Positions 50,484 to 61,296 of a stretch of 64,000 nucleotides of DNA are shown here, in pieces. The number at the start of each line of letters is the position of its first letter. Position 1 is the first letter of the stretch. The position numbers and the translations under genes are program-made. Source of the stretch: CAWFLT01 sp963816795 (lineage in GTDB: Bacteria > Acidobacteriota > Vicinamibacteria > Vicinamibacterales > SCN-69-37). Below the pieces are notes generated by a model, which did no database searches, was not told the DNA's origin, and worked only from the letters and a program-made list of their open reading frames with translations. The DNA is taken from positions 248,001 through 312,000 of the forward strand of contig CAWFLT010000014.1 in NCBI GenBank assembly GCA_963816795.1, written 5' to 3'.

Positions 50484-53328
50484 CTACTTACGTTCCGGAG
50501 ACAGCGTGACCTGAACATAGCGGTTCTTGTTCAGATAGCGGCGCGCCGCGTCCTGAATGGCAGCGGGCGTCAGTTCGTCGAACGCGCCCCTGGGCGCAAA
50601 CACCTCGGACACGTCCTCCCCGTACGCGTATTTCGACGTGATCTGGTTGACCAGGTACCTGTTCTGTCGCAGGTCGGTTTCGAGATCGCGGGCAAGCGCG
50701 AGGCGTGCCTCCGCGACCTGCCCGTTCGAGACGCCGGTTTCCTTGAAGTCGTCGATCACGCGTAACGCGGTCTTGACGAGGTCGTCCATGCGAGCCGGAT
50801 CGCAACCGAAGGTAATCGCCACGTTGTACTCTTCCTTCGGGTACTTCTTGAACACCGGTTGGACGCTGATCCCGTACGTGCCGCCCAGATTTTCGCGCAG
50901 CGTGCGATGCAAGTCGCCACTCAACATGCTGGCCATCGTCGTGATCAGCAACCGACTCTTCGCGTCGTTCTGAAACGGGCCCGTGAAGACGAGGCTGACC
51001 TCGCTCTTCGGCTCGAGGCCCTTCACGACACGCCGTTCAACGACGCCCGCCGGCGCCTGGATGCCCACATCACGCGCCGACTCCTTCCGGTGGAGCGCCG
51101 GCAGGCTGGCGAGATAGCGCTCCACGAGCGGCTTGATCGTCGGCGCGTCGAAGCTGCCGACAAAAACAAACGTGAAGTCGCTGGCATCAGCAAACCGGTC
51201 CTTGTAGAAGGCCAGCGACTTGGCGAGGCTCATGCGATCGACGAGCGCTGGCGTCAGCGGGCGGGCACGCACGTTGTCCTGAGTCAGCGCGGCGGCGATG
51301 GCACTTTGGAACGCCGCCTCGGGCTGCGCCTGTTGGTTGGCCGAGAGCGCCTTCAACTGCGCCGTGAACACCGCAAACGCCTCGGCGTCCGCCCTCGGCG
51401 CGGTGAACGTGAGGTAGATGAGCTGGAACATCGTCTCCAGGTCCTTCTTCGTCGAACCGCCCTGGAGTCCCTCCTCCGTGTCGCCGATGTGGGCTCTCAC
51501 CGCCGTGTTGGCGCCGGCCAAAGCTCTGCTCAGGTCGAGCCGCGTGAGCGCGCCCAGCCCGCCCTGCAACATCACGTCGTCGGCCGTGCTGGCCGCGATG
51601 AAATCGTCGTCGCTGGCCATCGATGTGCCGCCGGGGCTGACGGCCCTGAACAGAATCTCGTCCTCCTTGTACGTCGTCGGTTTGAGGACGACGCGCGCGC
51701 CGTTCGACAGGCGCCACTCGGTCACGCCAATCGCCGCGCGCGACGTCTCGTTCGCGATCGTCCCCGGGGCGGGAAGCGGGGCGAGCAGCGGTGTGGTGTT
51801 GACGCGATCGACGTACGCCGCCAGCGTCCCGTCGCTGGCGCTCTTGATGGCCGCCGCCAGCGCCTGCTCAGAGGGCACGGGTCGTCCGGCGGCCGCCGGG
51901 CCGGTGACGGCGACGACGCGGTTGCCATCGGGCGCCCACGTCTTGGCGAGCCGGTTGACCTCTTCGAGCGTAATCTCCGGCAGGAAACGCCGTGCCAGGG
52001 CGTGCTCGTAGACAATGCCCGGAATCGGTTCGTCGTTCATGAAGTTGCGGATGTATTCGTCGGCCAGCGGCGCGGATGGGCTCTTGTCCCGTTCGACGAC
52101 CGCCCGTTCGAGGTACTGCGTGCTGCCCGACTTCTGCCGGTCCAACTCGGTCTGCGTGAAACCATAGCGGGCGACGCGGTCCGTCTCCGCGAGAAGCGCC
52201 GTGAGACCACGCGTCACGCCGTCATCGGGGACGAGCGCGTTGAGCACGGTCACTTCGGCGGCACGGACGATCAGCCCACGCGACGTCTGCGCCGCCAGGA
52301 ACGGCGCGCCTGGCTTGTTCGCGATCTCGTCCAGCCGGTCGGAGAGCAGGCCGCTGAACAGCCGTTCGACCATCTGCTGCCGATAGGCGCCCACGGTCCG
52401 CTGATCGCGAGCCGCCATCCTGCTGAACACGCCGACGGTGGTCGTCGTGACTTCCTTGTCGGTGACCACGGTGTAGCGCGTGCCGGGTTGATCGGCCACG
52501 GTCAGCACCGGGAGCGGGCGAGGCTTGACGGCAGCGGGGATCGGCCCGAAATGCGCGACGATGGCGCTCTCGACGGCAGCCGGATCGAAGTCGCCGACGG
52601 CAATGACCGCCATCAGATCGGGCCGGTACCAGTCCGTGTAGAACTGCTTCAGTCGATCGCGACTGGCTGTCCGGATGATGTCGGGTCGCCCGATCGGCGA
52701 CCGGTCGGCATAGCGCGATCCGCTGAGCAGGACCGGCATTTGCGCTTCCTGAACACGTGCCTGAGCGCCCAGGCCCAACCGCCACTCTTCGAGGATGACG
52801 CCGCGCTCCCGCTCGACCTCCTGCGGGTCGAAGGAGACGTTCTGCGCCCAATCCTCGAGAATCAGGAGCGACCGATCGATAATCGCCGGGTTGCCCGCTG
52901 GAATCTGCAGTTGGTAGACGGTCTGGTCGAACCCAGTGTGAAGCGTTGACGTGCGCGCCGAACCGCATGCCGAGGCCCTGCATGAACGCGACGACGTCCT
53001 GCTTGGGGAAGTTGCGCGTGCCATTGAAGCTCATGTGCTCGACGAAGTGCGCCAGTCCGCGCTGGTCGTCGTCTTCGAGGACCGATCCGGCCTTCACGGC
53101 GAGGCGAAGCTCGGCCCGTCCCTGCGGTTGCCGATTCGCGCGCACGTAATACCGCAGGCCATTCGGCAGCGTCCGGGTCCGAATCAGCGGATCGACGGGA
53201 ATCGTTTGGGTAAGCGGCGCGGTCTGCGCGCTGGTGGATGGGACGGCCTGCTGGGCCGTCGCCACGGTCGCGGCCACGGCGATAGCGGCGACCAGACTCA
53301 TGAACAAGGAGCGGAGGTGAGAGGCCAT
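50484..53328 (-). CDS. M16 family metallopeptidase, two-domain secreted (one inserted base)
   Basis: About 948 aa. A signal peptide (LFMSLVAAIAVAATVATAQ) is followed by an M16 peptidase with the inverted zinc motif HFVEH (His94, Glu97, His98), then NGLRYYVRANRQPQG upstream and ERERGVILEEWR further on. The second half repeats the fold without the zinc motif (LSNGARVVLKPTTYKEDEI, ENLGGTYGISVQPVFKKYP). An inserted C near 52945 breaks the frame; removal gives AHVNASTGFDQTVYQL. Such pitrilysin-like enzymes degrade periplasmic or imported peptides. The start is ATG 53328. Confidence 0.92.
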
Positions 53329-53373
53329 GGGACAGCGTGGCACTTTTTCGGTGTCCGCGCTACCGTTGCCTCG

Positions 53374-54579
53374 CTACGCCCCTGACGCTTCGATCGCCAT
53401 CCGTTGCCGCAGGCTGACGAAGAGCACGGCGGCCGCGATCTGCGCAGTCAGGCCAAACGCGACGAGCGCGACGAGCGAATAGCTGTAGAGCACGCCCATC
53501 ACCGCGCTGCCGAAAAACCACATGACGCCGTAGACCCCGTTGAAAGCGCCGAACGCGGCGCCGCGCTTGTGCATCGAGACGACTTGAGCGATCCCGGCGC
53601 GCAAGGTCGCGTCCTGGACGCCATGCCCCGCCCCCCACGCCATCACGGCCAGCACACCGCCGAGCGGCCCTCCCAGAAAGCCCAACGGCAGCGCGAGCAT
53701 CGTGATCAGAATGCCGGCGATGAGGACGGACAGGCCGAACCGATCGAACAGCCGGCCGCACACGAGCGCGGTCAGGCCGGTGACGGCCATGGCGACGGCG
53801 TACAAGAGAGGAATCGTCTCCGGACTGAACAGCCGGGTGTGCTGGAAGTGATAGTTCAGCACGGGAAAATCGAAGAAGCCGCACGCGAGCAATCCTGCGG
53901 CGAGCACGTAGCGCCGGAACACCGGCGGCAGGGCTCGCGATGTCTCCGGGGCTGGAGGCAGCGCCACGCGGTCGAGGCGCGTCGCGCGCGCGACCAGAAT
54001 CGACGCCAGCGCCAGGGCAGCCGGGACCGCGAGCAGCAGGAACGCGAGCGTCACGCTCTGTGTCCGCGCGACGACCACAGCGACAATCAGCGGTCCAATG
54101 ACGGCGCCGGTCTGATCCATGACGGCGTGCAGCCCGAATCCCCAGCCATGGCCCACCACGCCGGTAGCCTGCGAGAGCAGCACGTCGCGGGCCGGCCCGC
54201 GAATCGCCTTGCCGGTCCGCTCGAGGATGATGAGCACCGCGGCCCACTCCCAGGTCGTGGCGAAGGCGAGCCCGGGGACGGCAAGCAGATTCACGCCATA
54301 GCCGACGAACACGAAGGTCCAGTACGCCTGGGTGCGATCCGCCAGCCTGCCGGAGAGGTAGCGCAGACTCGCCGCGATCATTTCTCCGACGCCGGAAATC
54401 AGCCCGACCGCCGCGGCGCCGGCGCCCAACCCCTCGAGCAACGACCCGACTGAGCTGTAGGCCCCTTCATAGGTCATGTCAGCAAACAGGCTGACGAAGC
54501 CAAGACAGACGATGAAGCGGAGGGCGGCGCGGCGGTGCGAGATACCGAGCGCCTGGTGCTGGCCGACGGCCATCGGCAT
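53374..54579 (-). CDS. MFS transporter
   Basis: About 400 aa with 11-12 hydrophobic helices and no frame break. It begins LRFIVCLGFVSLFADMTYEG followed by YSSVGSLLEGLGAGAAAVG; LSGRLADRTQAYWTFVFVGY follows, with the MFS loop motif. The helix-rich body ends YSLVALVAFGLTAQIAAAVL. ATG 54579 or 54573 precede the first helix by about 20 residues; the frame is open further upstream but that region shows no helix. The start is only 18 bp from the divergent NfeD-like gene. The substrate is unknown. Confidence 0.85.
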   Translation of the reverse strand: MPMAVGQHQALGISHRRAALRFIVCLGFVSLFADMTYEGAYSSVGSLLEGLGAGAAAVGLISGVGEMIAASLRYLSGRLADRTQAYWTFVFVGYGVNLLAVPGLAFATTWEWAAVLIILERTGKAIRGPARDVLLSQATGVVGHGWGFGLHAVMDQTGAVIGPLIVAVVVARTQSVTLAFLLLAVPAALALASILVARATRLDRVALPPAPETSRALPPVFRRYVLAAGLLACGFFDFPVLNYHFQHTRLFSPETIPLLYAVAMAVTGLTALVCGRLFDRFGLSVLIAGILITMLALPLGFLGGPLGGVLAVMAWGAGHGVQDATLRAGIAQVVSMHKRGAAFGAFNGVYGVMWFFGSAVMGVLYSYSLVALVAFGLTAQIAAAVLFVSLRQRMAIEASGA

Positions 54580-54597
54580 ATGATGTGCCGATTCCAC

Positions 54598-55144
54598 ATG
54601 CTCATCTACGCTGCGATTGGCGCCGCCGGGCTCGTGCTGTTGCTCTTCATGCTGGTCGTCGGGGAACTGTTCGGCGGCGACGGCGATGCCGGCCATGAGA
54701 TTGCCCACGCCGACCACGGCGGCGGCCCGAGCGTGCTCAGCGTGCGGATCATGGCGTCATTCCTCACGGCGTTCGGCGTCGGTGGCGTGGTCGCGCGCTA
54801 CTACCAGCTGTCCCATCCGGCCGCGTCGGGCATCGGCGTGGTGGCCGGCATCGTGATGGCGAGCATCGTGTATCAGTTCGCGAAGCTGCTCTACTCGCAA
54901 CAGGCGTCCACCGACTTGACGATGAATCGGCTGGTCGGCAACGTCGGCGGTGGTCTCGGTGGCCATTCCGGCGAACGGCGTCGGACAGGTGTCCGTCCAG
55001 GCCGCGGGCGAGGTCAGCGAACATCTCGCGCGGTCGGCGGGTGGCGGGCCCGTGGCGCGAGGGACGACCGTGGTCATCACGGGACTGGGTGGAGATTCGG
55101 TGACGGTGACACCCGGCGAGTCGCACACGGCAGGAGGTCTCTGA
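54598..55144 (+). CDS. NfeD-like membrane protein (one inserted base)
   Basis: About 181 aa. The N-terminus is a helix (IYAAIGAAGLVLLLFMLVVG) and two further membrane segments follow (GIGVVAGIVMASIVYQFAKL). After a break near 54950 the C-terminal beta-barrel (OB-like) domain reads PANGVGQVSVQAAGEVSEHL and GTTVVITGLGGDSVTVTPGE. NfeD proteins accompany flotillins. The stop overlaps the flotillin start (TGATG). Confidence 0.78.
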
Positions 55145-56680
55145 TGGATTGGTTGGGTCTGGAGTCGTCATCGGTCCTGGTCGCGGTGGCCGTTCTGCTC
55201 GGCCTGCTCGGCCTCTTCGCCGCGATGGCGCTCTTCGCGAGGAACTACATCACGGTGCCGCCGTCCACCGTCGCCATTTTCTTCGGGCGCAAACACACGC
55301 TCGTGGACGAGAAGGGCAACAAGACGACCGTCGGGCTTCCGTGTCATCCGCGGCGGCGCCGCGCTGCGCGTCCCCGTCCTCGAGCAGGTGGCCTATCTCT
55401 CGCTGAACATCATCTCGATCCCGCTCCGCATCCAGCGCGCGTACACGAAGGAAGGCGTGGCGGTCACCGTGGAGGCCGTCGCCAACGTGAAGATCGCCGG
55501 CGACGACGTGTCGCTGCGGGGCGCCGCCGAACGCTTCCTCGGCATGTCGACCGAGGCGATCAAGGGCGTGATCTTTCAGACGCTGGAAGGTCACCTGCGG
55601 GCCATTCTCGGCACGCTGACCGTCGAGGAGATCAACGCCGACCGGCAGGCGTTCGCGCAGAAGATGACCGACGAGGCCGCGCTCGACCTGAGGAAGATGG
55701 GCGTCAACATCGACATCCTGACGATCCAGCAGATCAGCGACGAGCAAGGCTACCTCGACGCGCTCGGCAAGAAGCGCACCGCCGAGGTCAAGCGCGACGC
55801 GATCATCGGCGAGGCGCTGGCGACGCGCGACGCGATGATCAAGTCGGCGATGGCCGATCAGGAGGGCAAGACCAAACGCTACGAGGCGGACGTCACGATC
55901 GCGCAGTCGCTCCGGGACAAGGAATCGCGGCAGGCCGAGTTCGACGCGGCCGTGCAGGCCAAGCAGAAGGAAGCCGAGCAGGCCGGACCGCTCGCCACGG
56001 CGATCGCCCGGCAGCGCGTGACCGAACAGGAGACCCGCATCGATCAGGTCCGCAAGCAGCAGGAAGTGCTCGTGCAGGAACAGGAAGCGGCGCGGCAAGG
56101 AGAAGGAACTGCTAGGCGACCGTCGTGAAGCCCGCCGAGGCCGCGCGCCAGGCCGCGATCCTCAAGGCGGAAGGCGAGAAACAGGCGACCGTCATCCGGG
56201 CCGAGGCCACGCAGAAGGAGCTCGAGTTCGAAGGCGCCGGCCAGGCGGCGAAGATCGAACGCGTCGGCCGCGCCGAAGCGGCCAAGGTCCTCGCGGTCGG
56301 CGAGGCCGAGGCCGAAGTCATCAAGAAGAAGCTGCTCGCGGAAGCCGAGGGCCTGCAGAAGAAGGCGGAGGCGTGGAAGAACTTCAACGACGCCGCGGTG
56401 ATCAACATGGTCGTCGACAAGATGCCGGAGCTGGCCACGGCGTTCGCCACGCAGCTCGCGGGCATCGACAAGATCAACATCATCGAGATGGGCAACGGAA
56501 ACGGCGCGGCTCGGCGGCGTCGGGAAGGTGCTCGGCACCGTCGGCGGCGGCATGACCGCGATGCTCGCGATGCTCAAGGATCAGTTCGGCGTGGATATCG
56601 CGCGACTGATGGAGGCGAAGACCGAGGCCGCCGTCCTCGAGGCGGAAAAGAAGATCGAGCCGCCTCAGCCGAAGGCCTGA
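55144..56680 (+). CDS. Flotillin / SPFH-domain protein (frame-broken)
   Basis: About 510 aa starting MDWLGLESSSVLVAVAVLLG, with one N-terminal helix. The SPFH (band 7) domain shows NYITVPPSTVAIFFGRKHTL and LEQVAYLSLNIISIPLRIQR, then TVEEINADRQAFAQKMTDEA. A long coiled-coil stretch follows (QAKQKEAEQAGPLATAIARQ, EKQATVIRAEATQKELEFEG). The C-terminus is KKIEPPQPKA. Flotillins form oligomers that organise membrane microdomains. Three insertions break it, near 55345, 56095 and 56510. It is coupled to the NfeD-like gene. Confidence 0.9.
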
Positions 56681-56744
56681 GCCCGCTCGGCTCGTCGCCC
56701 GTCGCTGGCGCGCGTGAGTGAAGCTGGACTACGCTCGTTCAGCC

Positions 56745-58180
56745 ATGGCCGCACGTGCGCCGGTTCGCCGCACTCACCTCCCCAGCGAACGGGCCGCGAT
56801 GCGCGCGTTGGCCGACCAGGCCTTCAGCCGCGCCGCGGGCGCGCCGCTCGTCGCGGGCAACCACGTCCGCGTCCTCCGCGACGCGACCGAGAACTACCCG
56901 GCGTGGGAACAGGCGATCGCCGCCGCCCGCCACACGATTCACATCGAGATGTACATCATCCACCGCGACGCCGTGGGCCGCTGGTTCGTCGAACTGCTCG
57001 CTGCGCAGGCGCGCCGCGGGCGTCACCGTGCGCGTCGCGTACGACTGGTTCGGCTGCGGCATTGGTCCGCTCCTCGGTCTCTTTCGGCCGCTCATCGCCG
57101 CCGGCGGCCACGTTCGCGCGTTCAATCCTCCGCAGTTCGTGAACACGCTCGGCTGGATTCGGCGCGACCACCGCAAGCTCATCGCGGTCGACGGCGAGGT
57201 CGCGTTCATTTCCGGGCTGTGTGTCGGCCAGCACTGGTCGGGCCTCCCGAACAGCAGCGCGAACCCTGGCGCGACACCGGCCTCGAGATTCGCGGGCCCG
57301 CGGTCGCCCACGCCGAGCGGACGTTTGCTGAAAGCTGGCGCCTGTGTGCGGGCGAAGATCTCCCGACGCTGATCGTTGCCGACACGGCGGCTTCCGGCAA
57401 TGGAACGGTCAGCCTGCGAATCATTCCGACCGAGCCGTTCTCGGCGGCGCTGTTCCGCACCGACTTGCTCGTCACCGCCCTCGCCCGCCGCACGCTTGTG
57501 GATTGCCGACGCGTACTTCATCGGCCACGGTCCGTTCGTCGCGCAACTGCAACAAGCGGCCGCCGACGGCGTCGACGTCCGGCTGCTCGTGCCGCAGGGC
57601 AGCGACGTCGGGTGGACGGTGCCGTTGTCTCGGACGCTCTACCGGACGCTCATCGAATCCGGCATCCGCGTCTTCGAGTGGAACGGCACGATGATGCACG
57701 CGAAGACGGCCGTCGCCGACGGCCGGTGGACGCGGGTCGGGTCGACGAACCTCAATCTGAATAGCTGGCTGGGCAACTGGGAGCTCGACGTCGGCGATCG
57801 AGGACGAAACCATCGCGTCGCGCATGCACGATCTCTACGAAGACGACCTCAGCCGCTCGACCGAGATCGTCATGGCTCGGGGCCCAGTGCGGCGCCCGCC
57901 GCCGCCGAGCGATCGCGGCCGGCGGTCGGCACGACGGGCCCTGCGCACGATGACGGGGCTGGGCCATAGCGTGAGCGCCGCCGTCACGGGCAATCGTGAG
58001 CTCGAATCGTGGGAGTTTGCGCCGCTGCTCAGCTTGGGCGCGCTGCTGACCGCGCAAGCCGTCCTGGCGGTGTTCAAGCCCGGCTGGCTCATCTGGCCCT
58101 TTGTCGTCGTCATGGGTTGGGTCGGCCTGAGCTTCCTGTTTGAAGGGAGCCGGCTGTGGCTCAAACGGGGAAAGCCGTGA
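56745..58180 (+). CDS. Phospholipase D family protein, cardiolipin synthase-like (frame-broken)
   Basis: About 477 codons from ATG 56745. The first HKD motif is HRKLIAVDG, preceded by YDWFGCGIGP; the second is HAKTAVADG, preceded by GIRVFEWNGTMM. GSTNLNLNSWLGNWELDV follows. This fits cardiolipin synthases, which join two phosphatidylglycerols. The C-terminus has two membrane helices (FAPLLSLGALLTAQAVLAVF, WPFVVVMGWVGLSFLF), while usual enzymes have them at the N-terminus. Four insertions break it. It overlaps fdhD by 25 bp and lies 64 bp after the flotillin gene. Confidence 0.85.
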
Positions 58181-59064
58181 GCGGGCGCGTCAGGCCGGCG
58201 GCGATCATCCGGGTCACTGGCTCCACCGCTGTCGCGGATCAGGACCTCGTCGCCGTCGAAGCGCCCCTCGAGTTGTGGCTGGCCCACGCCAACGCGCCGG
58301 ACGAAACGGCGGCGGCGACGTCACTCGGCCTGCTGATGCGCACGCCGGGTGACGACGAGGATCTCGCCGCGGGCGTGCTGTACACCGAAGGGATTGTCCG
58401 GGATCCCGCGGATCTGGTTTCTCTGCGTGTGGAGCGCGCCGAACCTGGAGCGGATCGCGCCGATCGTGTGCACGTCGTCGTCGCGCCCGGCATCGACATC
58501 GCGGCCGCGCTCGGCGCCCGCGCACTCAGCGCGACGAGCGCGTGCGGACTCTGCGGGCGAGCCGCGCTCCTGGCGCTCGATCGCCGCGCTGCGCGGCAGA
58601 CCGACCAGCCTCAGCTCGCCGCCGAGGTGATCTCCAGCCTGCCGGACCAGTTGCGCGCGAGCCAGCGCGCGTTCGCCGAAACGGGCGCGCTCCATGCGGC
58701 GGGGTTGTTCAGTGCGTCCGGGGAGCCTCGCGTCGTGCGCGAAGACATCGGCCGGCACAACGCGGTCGACAAGGTCGTCGGAGCGGCGTTCACGGCCGGA
58801 GCTCTGCCGGCCACCGACGCGGTGGTCGTCGTCAGTGGACGAGTGGCGTACGAAATCGTGCAGAAAGCTGCGGCGGCCGGGGCCGCGGCCGTGGTCGCGG
58901 TGGGCGCGCCATCGAGCCTGGCCGTCGAGGCGGCGCGCGCGACGGGGCTGACCCTCGTCGGCTTCACTCGCGACGGCAGGTTCAACGTCTACGCGGGTGA
59001 ACGGCGTGTCGTCGGCGGGACCGGTAGCGCGGGCAGCTCTATTTCAGGCTCGAAAGGTAAGTAA
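58156..59064 (+). CDS. fdhD: Formate dehydrogenase accessory sulfurtransferase FdhD
   Basis: An intact 302-aa protein. FdhD moves sulfur from IscS to the molybdenum cofactor of formate dehydrogenase. The conserved Cys loop is TSACGLCGR, with Cys130 and Cys133. The nucleotide-binding-type motif is EDIGRHNAVDKV, and VVSGRVAYEIVQKAA follows. GTG 58156 begins within the last codons of the upstream gene. No formate dehydrogenase lies in this window, so its target is elsewhere or is another molybdenum enzyme. The 3' end overlaps the convergent cytochrome gene by 26 bp. Confidence 0.95.
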   Translation: MAQTGKAVSGRVRPAAIIRVTGSTAVADQDLVAVEAPLELWLAHANAPDETAAATSLGLLMRTPGDDEDLAAGVLYTEGIVRDPADLVSLRVERAEPGADRADRVHVVVAPGIDIAAALGARALSATSACGLCGRAALLALDRRAARQTDQPQLAAEVISSLPDQLRASQRAFAETGALHAAGLFSASGEPRVVREDIGRHNAVDKVVGAAFTAGALPATDAVVVVSGRVAYEIVQKAAAAGAAAVVAVGAPSSLAVEAARATGLTLVGFTRDGRFNVYAGERRVVGGTGSAGSSISGSKGK

Positions 59065-59359
59065 CGAGCGCGTCCAGATCGGCGGCGCTGAAGTTGTACT
59101 TCCGTGACGACATCTCGATCGCCGGCTTGCGCGGCTTGGCGGCTTCCATCTCGATCGTGTGCGTGAACCAGCGCCGGAGCGCGTCGGCGGAGAGGCGCGA
59201 GCCAACGCCATCGAGGGGGAAGCGTTGGTTACCGCGGCCTGCGATCTGGTGGCAGACCGCGCACTTCTCTTTCTCGTAGAGGCGACGGCCGGTTTCCACC
59301 GCCTTGTTGTCCTGTATCCAGATCGCGGGCACGAGCGCGAGGAAGAGGGCCGTCAGCAT
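59039..59359 (-). CDS. Small secreted cytochrome c
   Basis: 106 aa, intact. A short signal (TALFLALVPAIWI) is followed by LYEKEKCAVCHQIAGRGNQR with the heme motif CAVCH at about residues 33-37. Methionine in AIEMSSRKYNFS is a possible distal ligand. The C-terminal helix (DLDALVTYLSSLK) is typical of class I cytochrome c. It carries electrons in the periplasm; partners are not evident. It is divergent from the BlaI-like regulator (36 bp between starts). Confidence 0.9.
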   Translation of the reverse strand: MLTALFLALVPAIWIQDNKAVETGRRLYEKEKCAVCHQIAGRGNQRFPLDGVGSRLSADALRRWFTHTIEMEAAKPRKPAIEMSSRKYNFSAADLDALVTYLSSLK

Positions 59360-59395
59360 CCGGAGTCTGGCCTCACGGTGGTAGTATTTCTGCGA

Positions 59396-59830
59396 ATGAT
59401 ACCCTGGTTCACACGATTTTCCAGAGCCCCGTATCCGAGCCAGTTGCTGGGCCCGCTCGAATGGCGCGTGCTCGAAGCGCTGTGGAGCCGTGAATCGGCC
59501 GCCTCGGTGCGCGACCTTCGCCCCGCGTTTTCAGAAATCGCCTACACGACGTTGATGACGACGCTGGACCGGCTGCACCGGAAAGGCGTGCTGACCCGCA
59601 TCAAGCAAGGCCGGGCATTCTTTTACACGCCGGCGCTGTCGCGCGTGGACTTCGAAGCCGAGCAGGCCGCGCACGTGTTGCGCGCCGCGCTCGAAAACGG
59701 CGGCGCCACGCTCGCGCCGCTGCTCTCGTGCTTCGTGGATGCCGTCGGCGATCGTGACCGCGCACTGCTCGATGAGCTCGAGGCCCTGGTCCGCGCTCGC
59801 CGCGCCGAAATCGAGGACAAGCGATCGTGA
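59396..59830 (+). CDS. BlaI/MecI-type transcriptional repressor
   Basis: 144 aa from ATG 59396. The winged-helix start is LGPLEWRVLEALWSRESAAS and FSEIAYTTLMTTLDRLHRKG, then VLTRIKQGRAFFYTPALSRV. The family represses beta-lactamase and cell-wall stress genes and is inactivated by proteolysis by a BlaR1-type M56 peptidase, which is the next gene (4-bp overlap). I see no canonical TACA-TGTA dyad in the 36-bp gap before the start. Helical C-terminus (LVRARRAEIED) fits dimerisation. Confidence 0.92.
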   Translation: MIPWFTRFSRAPYPSQLLGPLEWRVLEALWSRESAASVRDLRPAFSEIAYTTLMTTLDRLHRKGVLTRIKQGRAFFYTPALSRVDFEAEQAAHVLRAALENGGATLAPLLSCFVDAVGDRDRALLDELEALVRARRAEIEDKRS

Positions 59831-60775
59831 GCTTCGAAGCGCGTCTGATCGTCGTCACGCTGGCGGCGTTTGGCGCTGGCGGACTCGCCGGCGCGGCCCT
59901 GGTTCCGTGGCTATGGGGCCGGCTGACCGCGCCGACGGCGGCGGCGCGGGCGGCAGCGTTGCTGCGACTGCGCGTCTTGCCTGCAGGGCTCGGCGTGGTC
60001 GCCGCGCTGCTCGCCGCGATCTCGTATCTGCTGTTCGAAAGCCGGACCGCTGAGGAAGGCGCGGGCGTGACGCTCTTCGGCCTGGCCGCGGTCGCCATCG
60101 GTGCCGCGGTCACGTCGCTGGCCCGCAGCTGGCGATTGTCCTCGGCAACGCGCCGCACGCTGCGACGATGGCTGGCGACCGGCGAGCCGCTCATCCTGCC
60201 GAGCACGACGCTCCCGGCGTTCGCGGTCGCGACGCCGTTTCCCATCGTGGCGGTCATCGGCGTCTTCCGTCCGCGGCTCGTCGTGGCGCGCTCCGTCCTC
60301 GAGAGTTGCACGGCCGACGAGCTCGCGACCATCGTCGCTCACGAGCAGGCGCATGTGGCGCATCGTGACAATCTCGCCCGCGCGTTGTTCCTGCTGGCGC
60401 CCGATGTGGTCGCCTGCCTGCCGCTCGGGACACGACTGCTCGGCGCGTGGCGGGATGCGACCGAAGAGGCCGCCGACGACTGTGCCGCGCAGGCGGACGG
60501 GTCGCGACGGGTGACGCTGGCGCAGGCGCTCATCAAAGTGGCACGGCTCGCGCCCGCGACGTCGTTGCCGGCCCCGCTCCCGGCGAGCGCGCTTTACCGT
60601 GGCGAAAATCTCGACCGCCGCGTACGGCGGCTCCTTGATCCTCCCGCCGATCCAGCGGCCCGCGCCTTCGTTCTGGCTGCGCCGGACGATTGTGCTGCTC
60701 ACCGTGTCAGCCGGCGGTCTTGCGCTCGGCGCCGTCCAGGACGTGATCGAACTGGCGGTGAATTTCCTTCCGTGA
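59827..60775 (+). CDS. M56 family (BlaR1-like) membrane peptidase without PBP sensor domain (one inserted base)
   Basis: About 315 aa. Three N-terminal helices (IVVTLAAFGAGGLAGAALVP, GVVAALLAAISYLLFE, LFGLAAVAIGAAVTSLA) are followed by a zinc peptidase domain with HEQAH at residues 172-176 and EEAADD at about 217. An inserted T near 60677 breaks the end; removal gives AFVWLRRTIVLLTVSAGGLA. The corrected frame stops at TGA 60773-60775. It ends with a membrane helix and lacks the penicillin-binding sensor domain of BlaR1. By analogy it cleaves the BlaI-like repressor upstream. The signal is unknown. Confidence 0.87.
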
Positions 60776-61296
60776 TCTGGCGCGCGTTCAGGCGGGCCAG
60801 CTCGCCTCCGGACCAGGACGCGGCGTGGTGGGCGGACGCCAACGCCGCCGCCACAGCCATTACGGCAGACGGGCTCGAACGGCTGCGCACCTGTCTGGCC
60901 ACCTCGACCCGGTCGCAGGACGACCTCGAGCGCCAGGAGGAAATGCTCGACGGCCTCCAGTTACTGCTCGACACGGCATCAGGCCCATTGCCGGTCGTCG
61001 ACACGCAGCACCGCGTGATCGGCAGCGACGTCTGTCATCTTGCCGTCCCGGCGACGCTCTCGGGCGACGTCGACACGCCTGGCAAACTGTTCGTCACTTC
61101 GGCGCGCCTGATCTTCGCCGGCGGTCGCGTCCAGGCCTGGCCGTGGCATCGTCTCCGTCAGCTCGTGCGCGTCGAGCGCAGCCTGGCGGCGTCGGTGCCT
61201 GGCGCGAGCGACAGCGTTCATCTCACCTGCAACTCGTACGGCGACGCCCTCGTTGCCGCGTACATCGCCGGACGGGTCCGGCAGAAGCCGGCCTGA
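60772..61296 (+). CDS. Hypothetical protein with PH/GRAM-like domain
   Basis: 174 aa from GTG 60772, which overlaps the peptidase stop (GTGA). The N-terminal half is helical (AAATAITADGLERLRTCLAT, LERQEEMLDGLQLLLDTAS). The C-terminal half reads GKLFVTSARLIFAGGRVQAW and DALVAAYIAGRVRQKPA, a pattern of GRAM/PH-like domains. No signal peptide or helix is present, so it is probably cytosolic. It lies between the M56 peptidase and NamZ genes with 1-4 bp overlaps. A link to sensing is an inference. Confidence 0.65.
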   Translation: MIWRAFRRASSPPDQDAAWWADANAAATAITADGLERLRTCLATSTRSQDDLERQEEMLDGLQLLLDTASGPLPVVDTQHRVIGSDVCHLAVPATLSGDVDTPGKLFVTSARLIFAGGRVQAWPWHRLRQLVRVERSLAASVPGASDSVHLTCNSYGDALVAAYIAGRVRQKPA

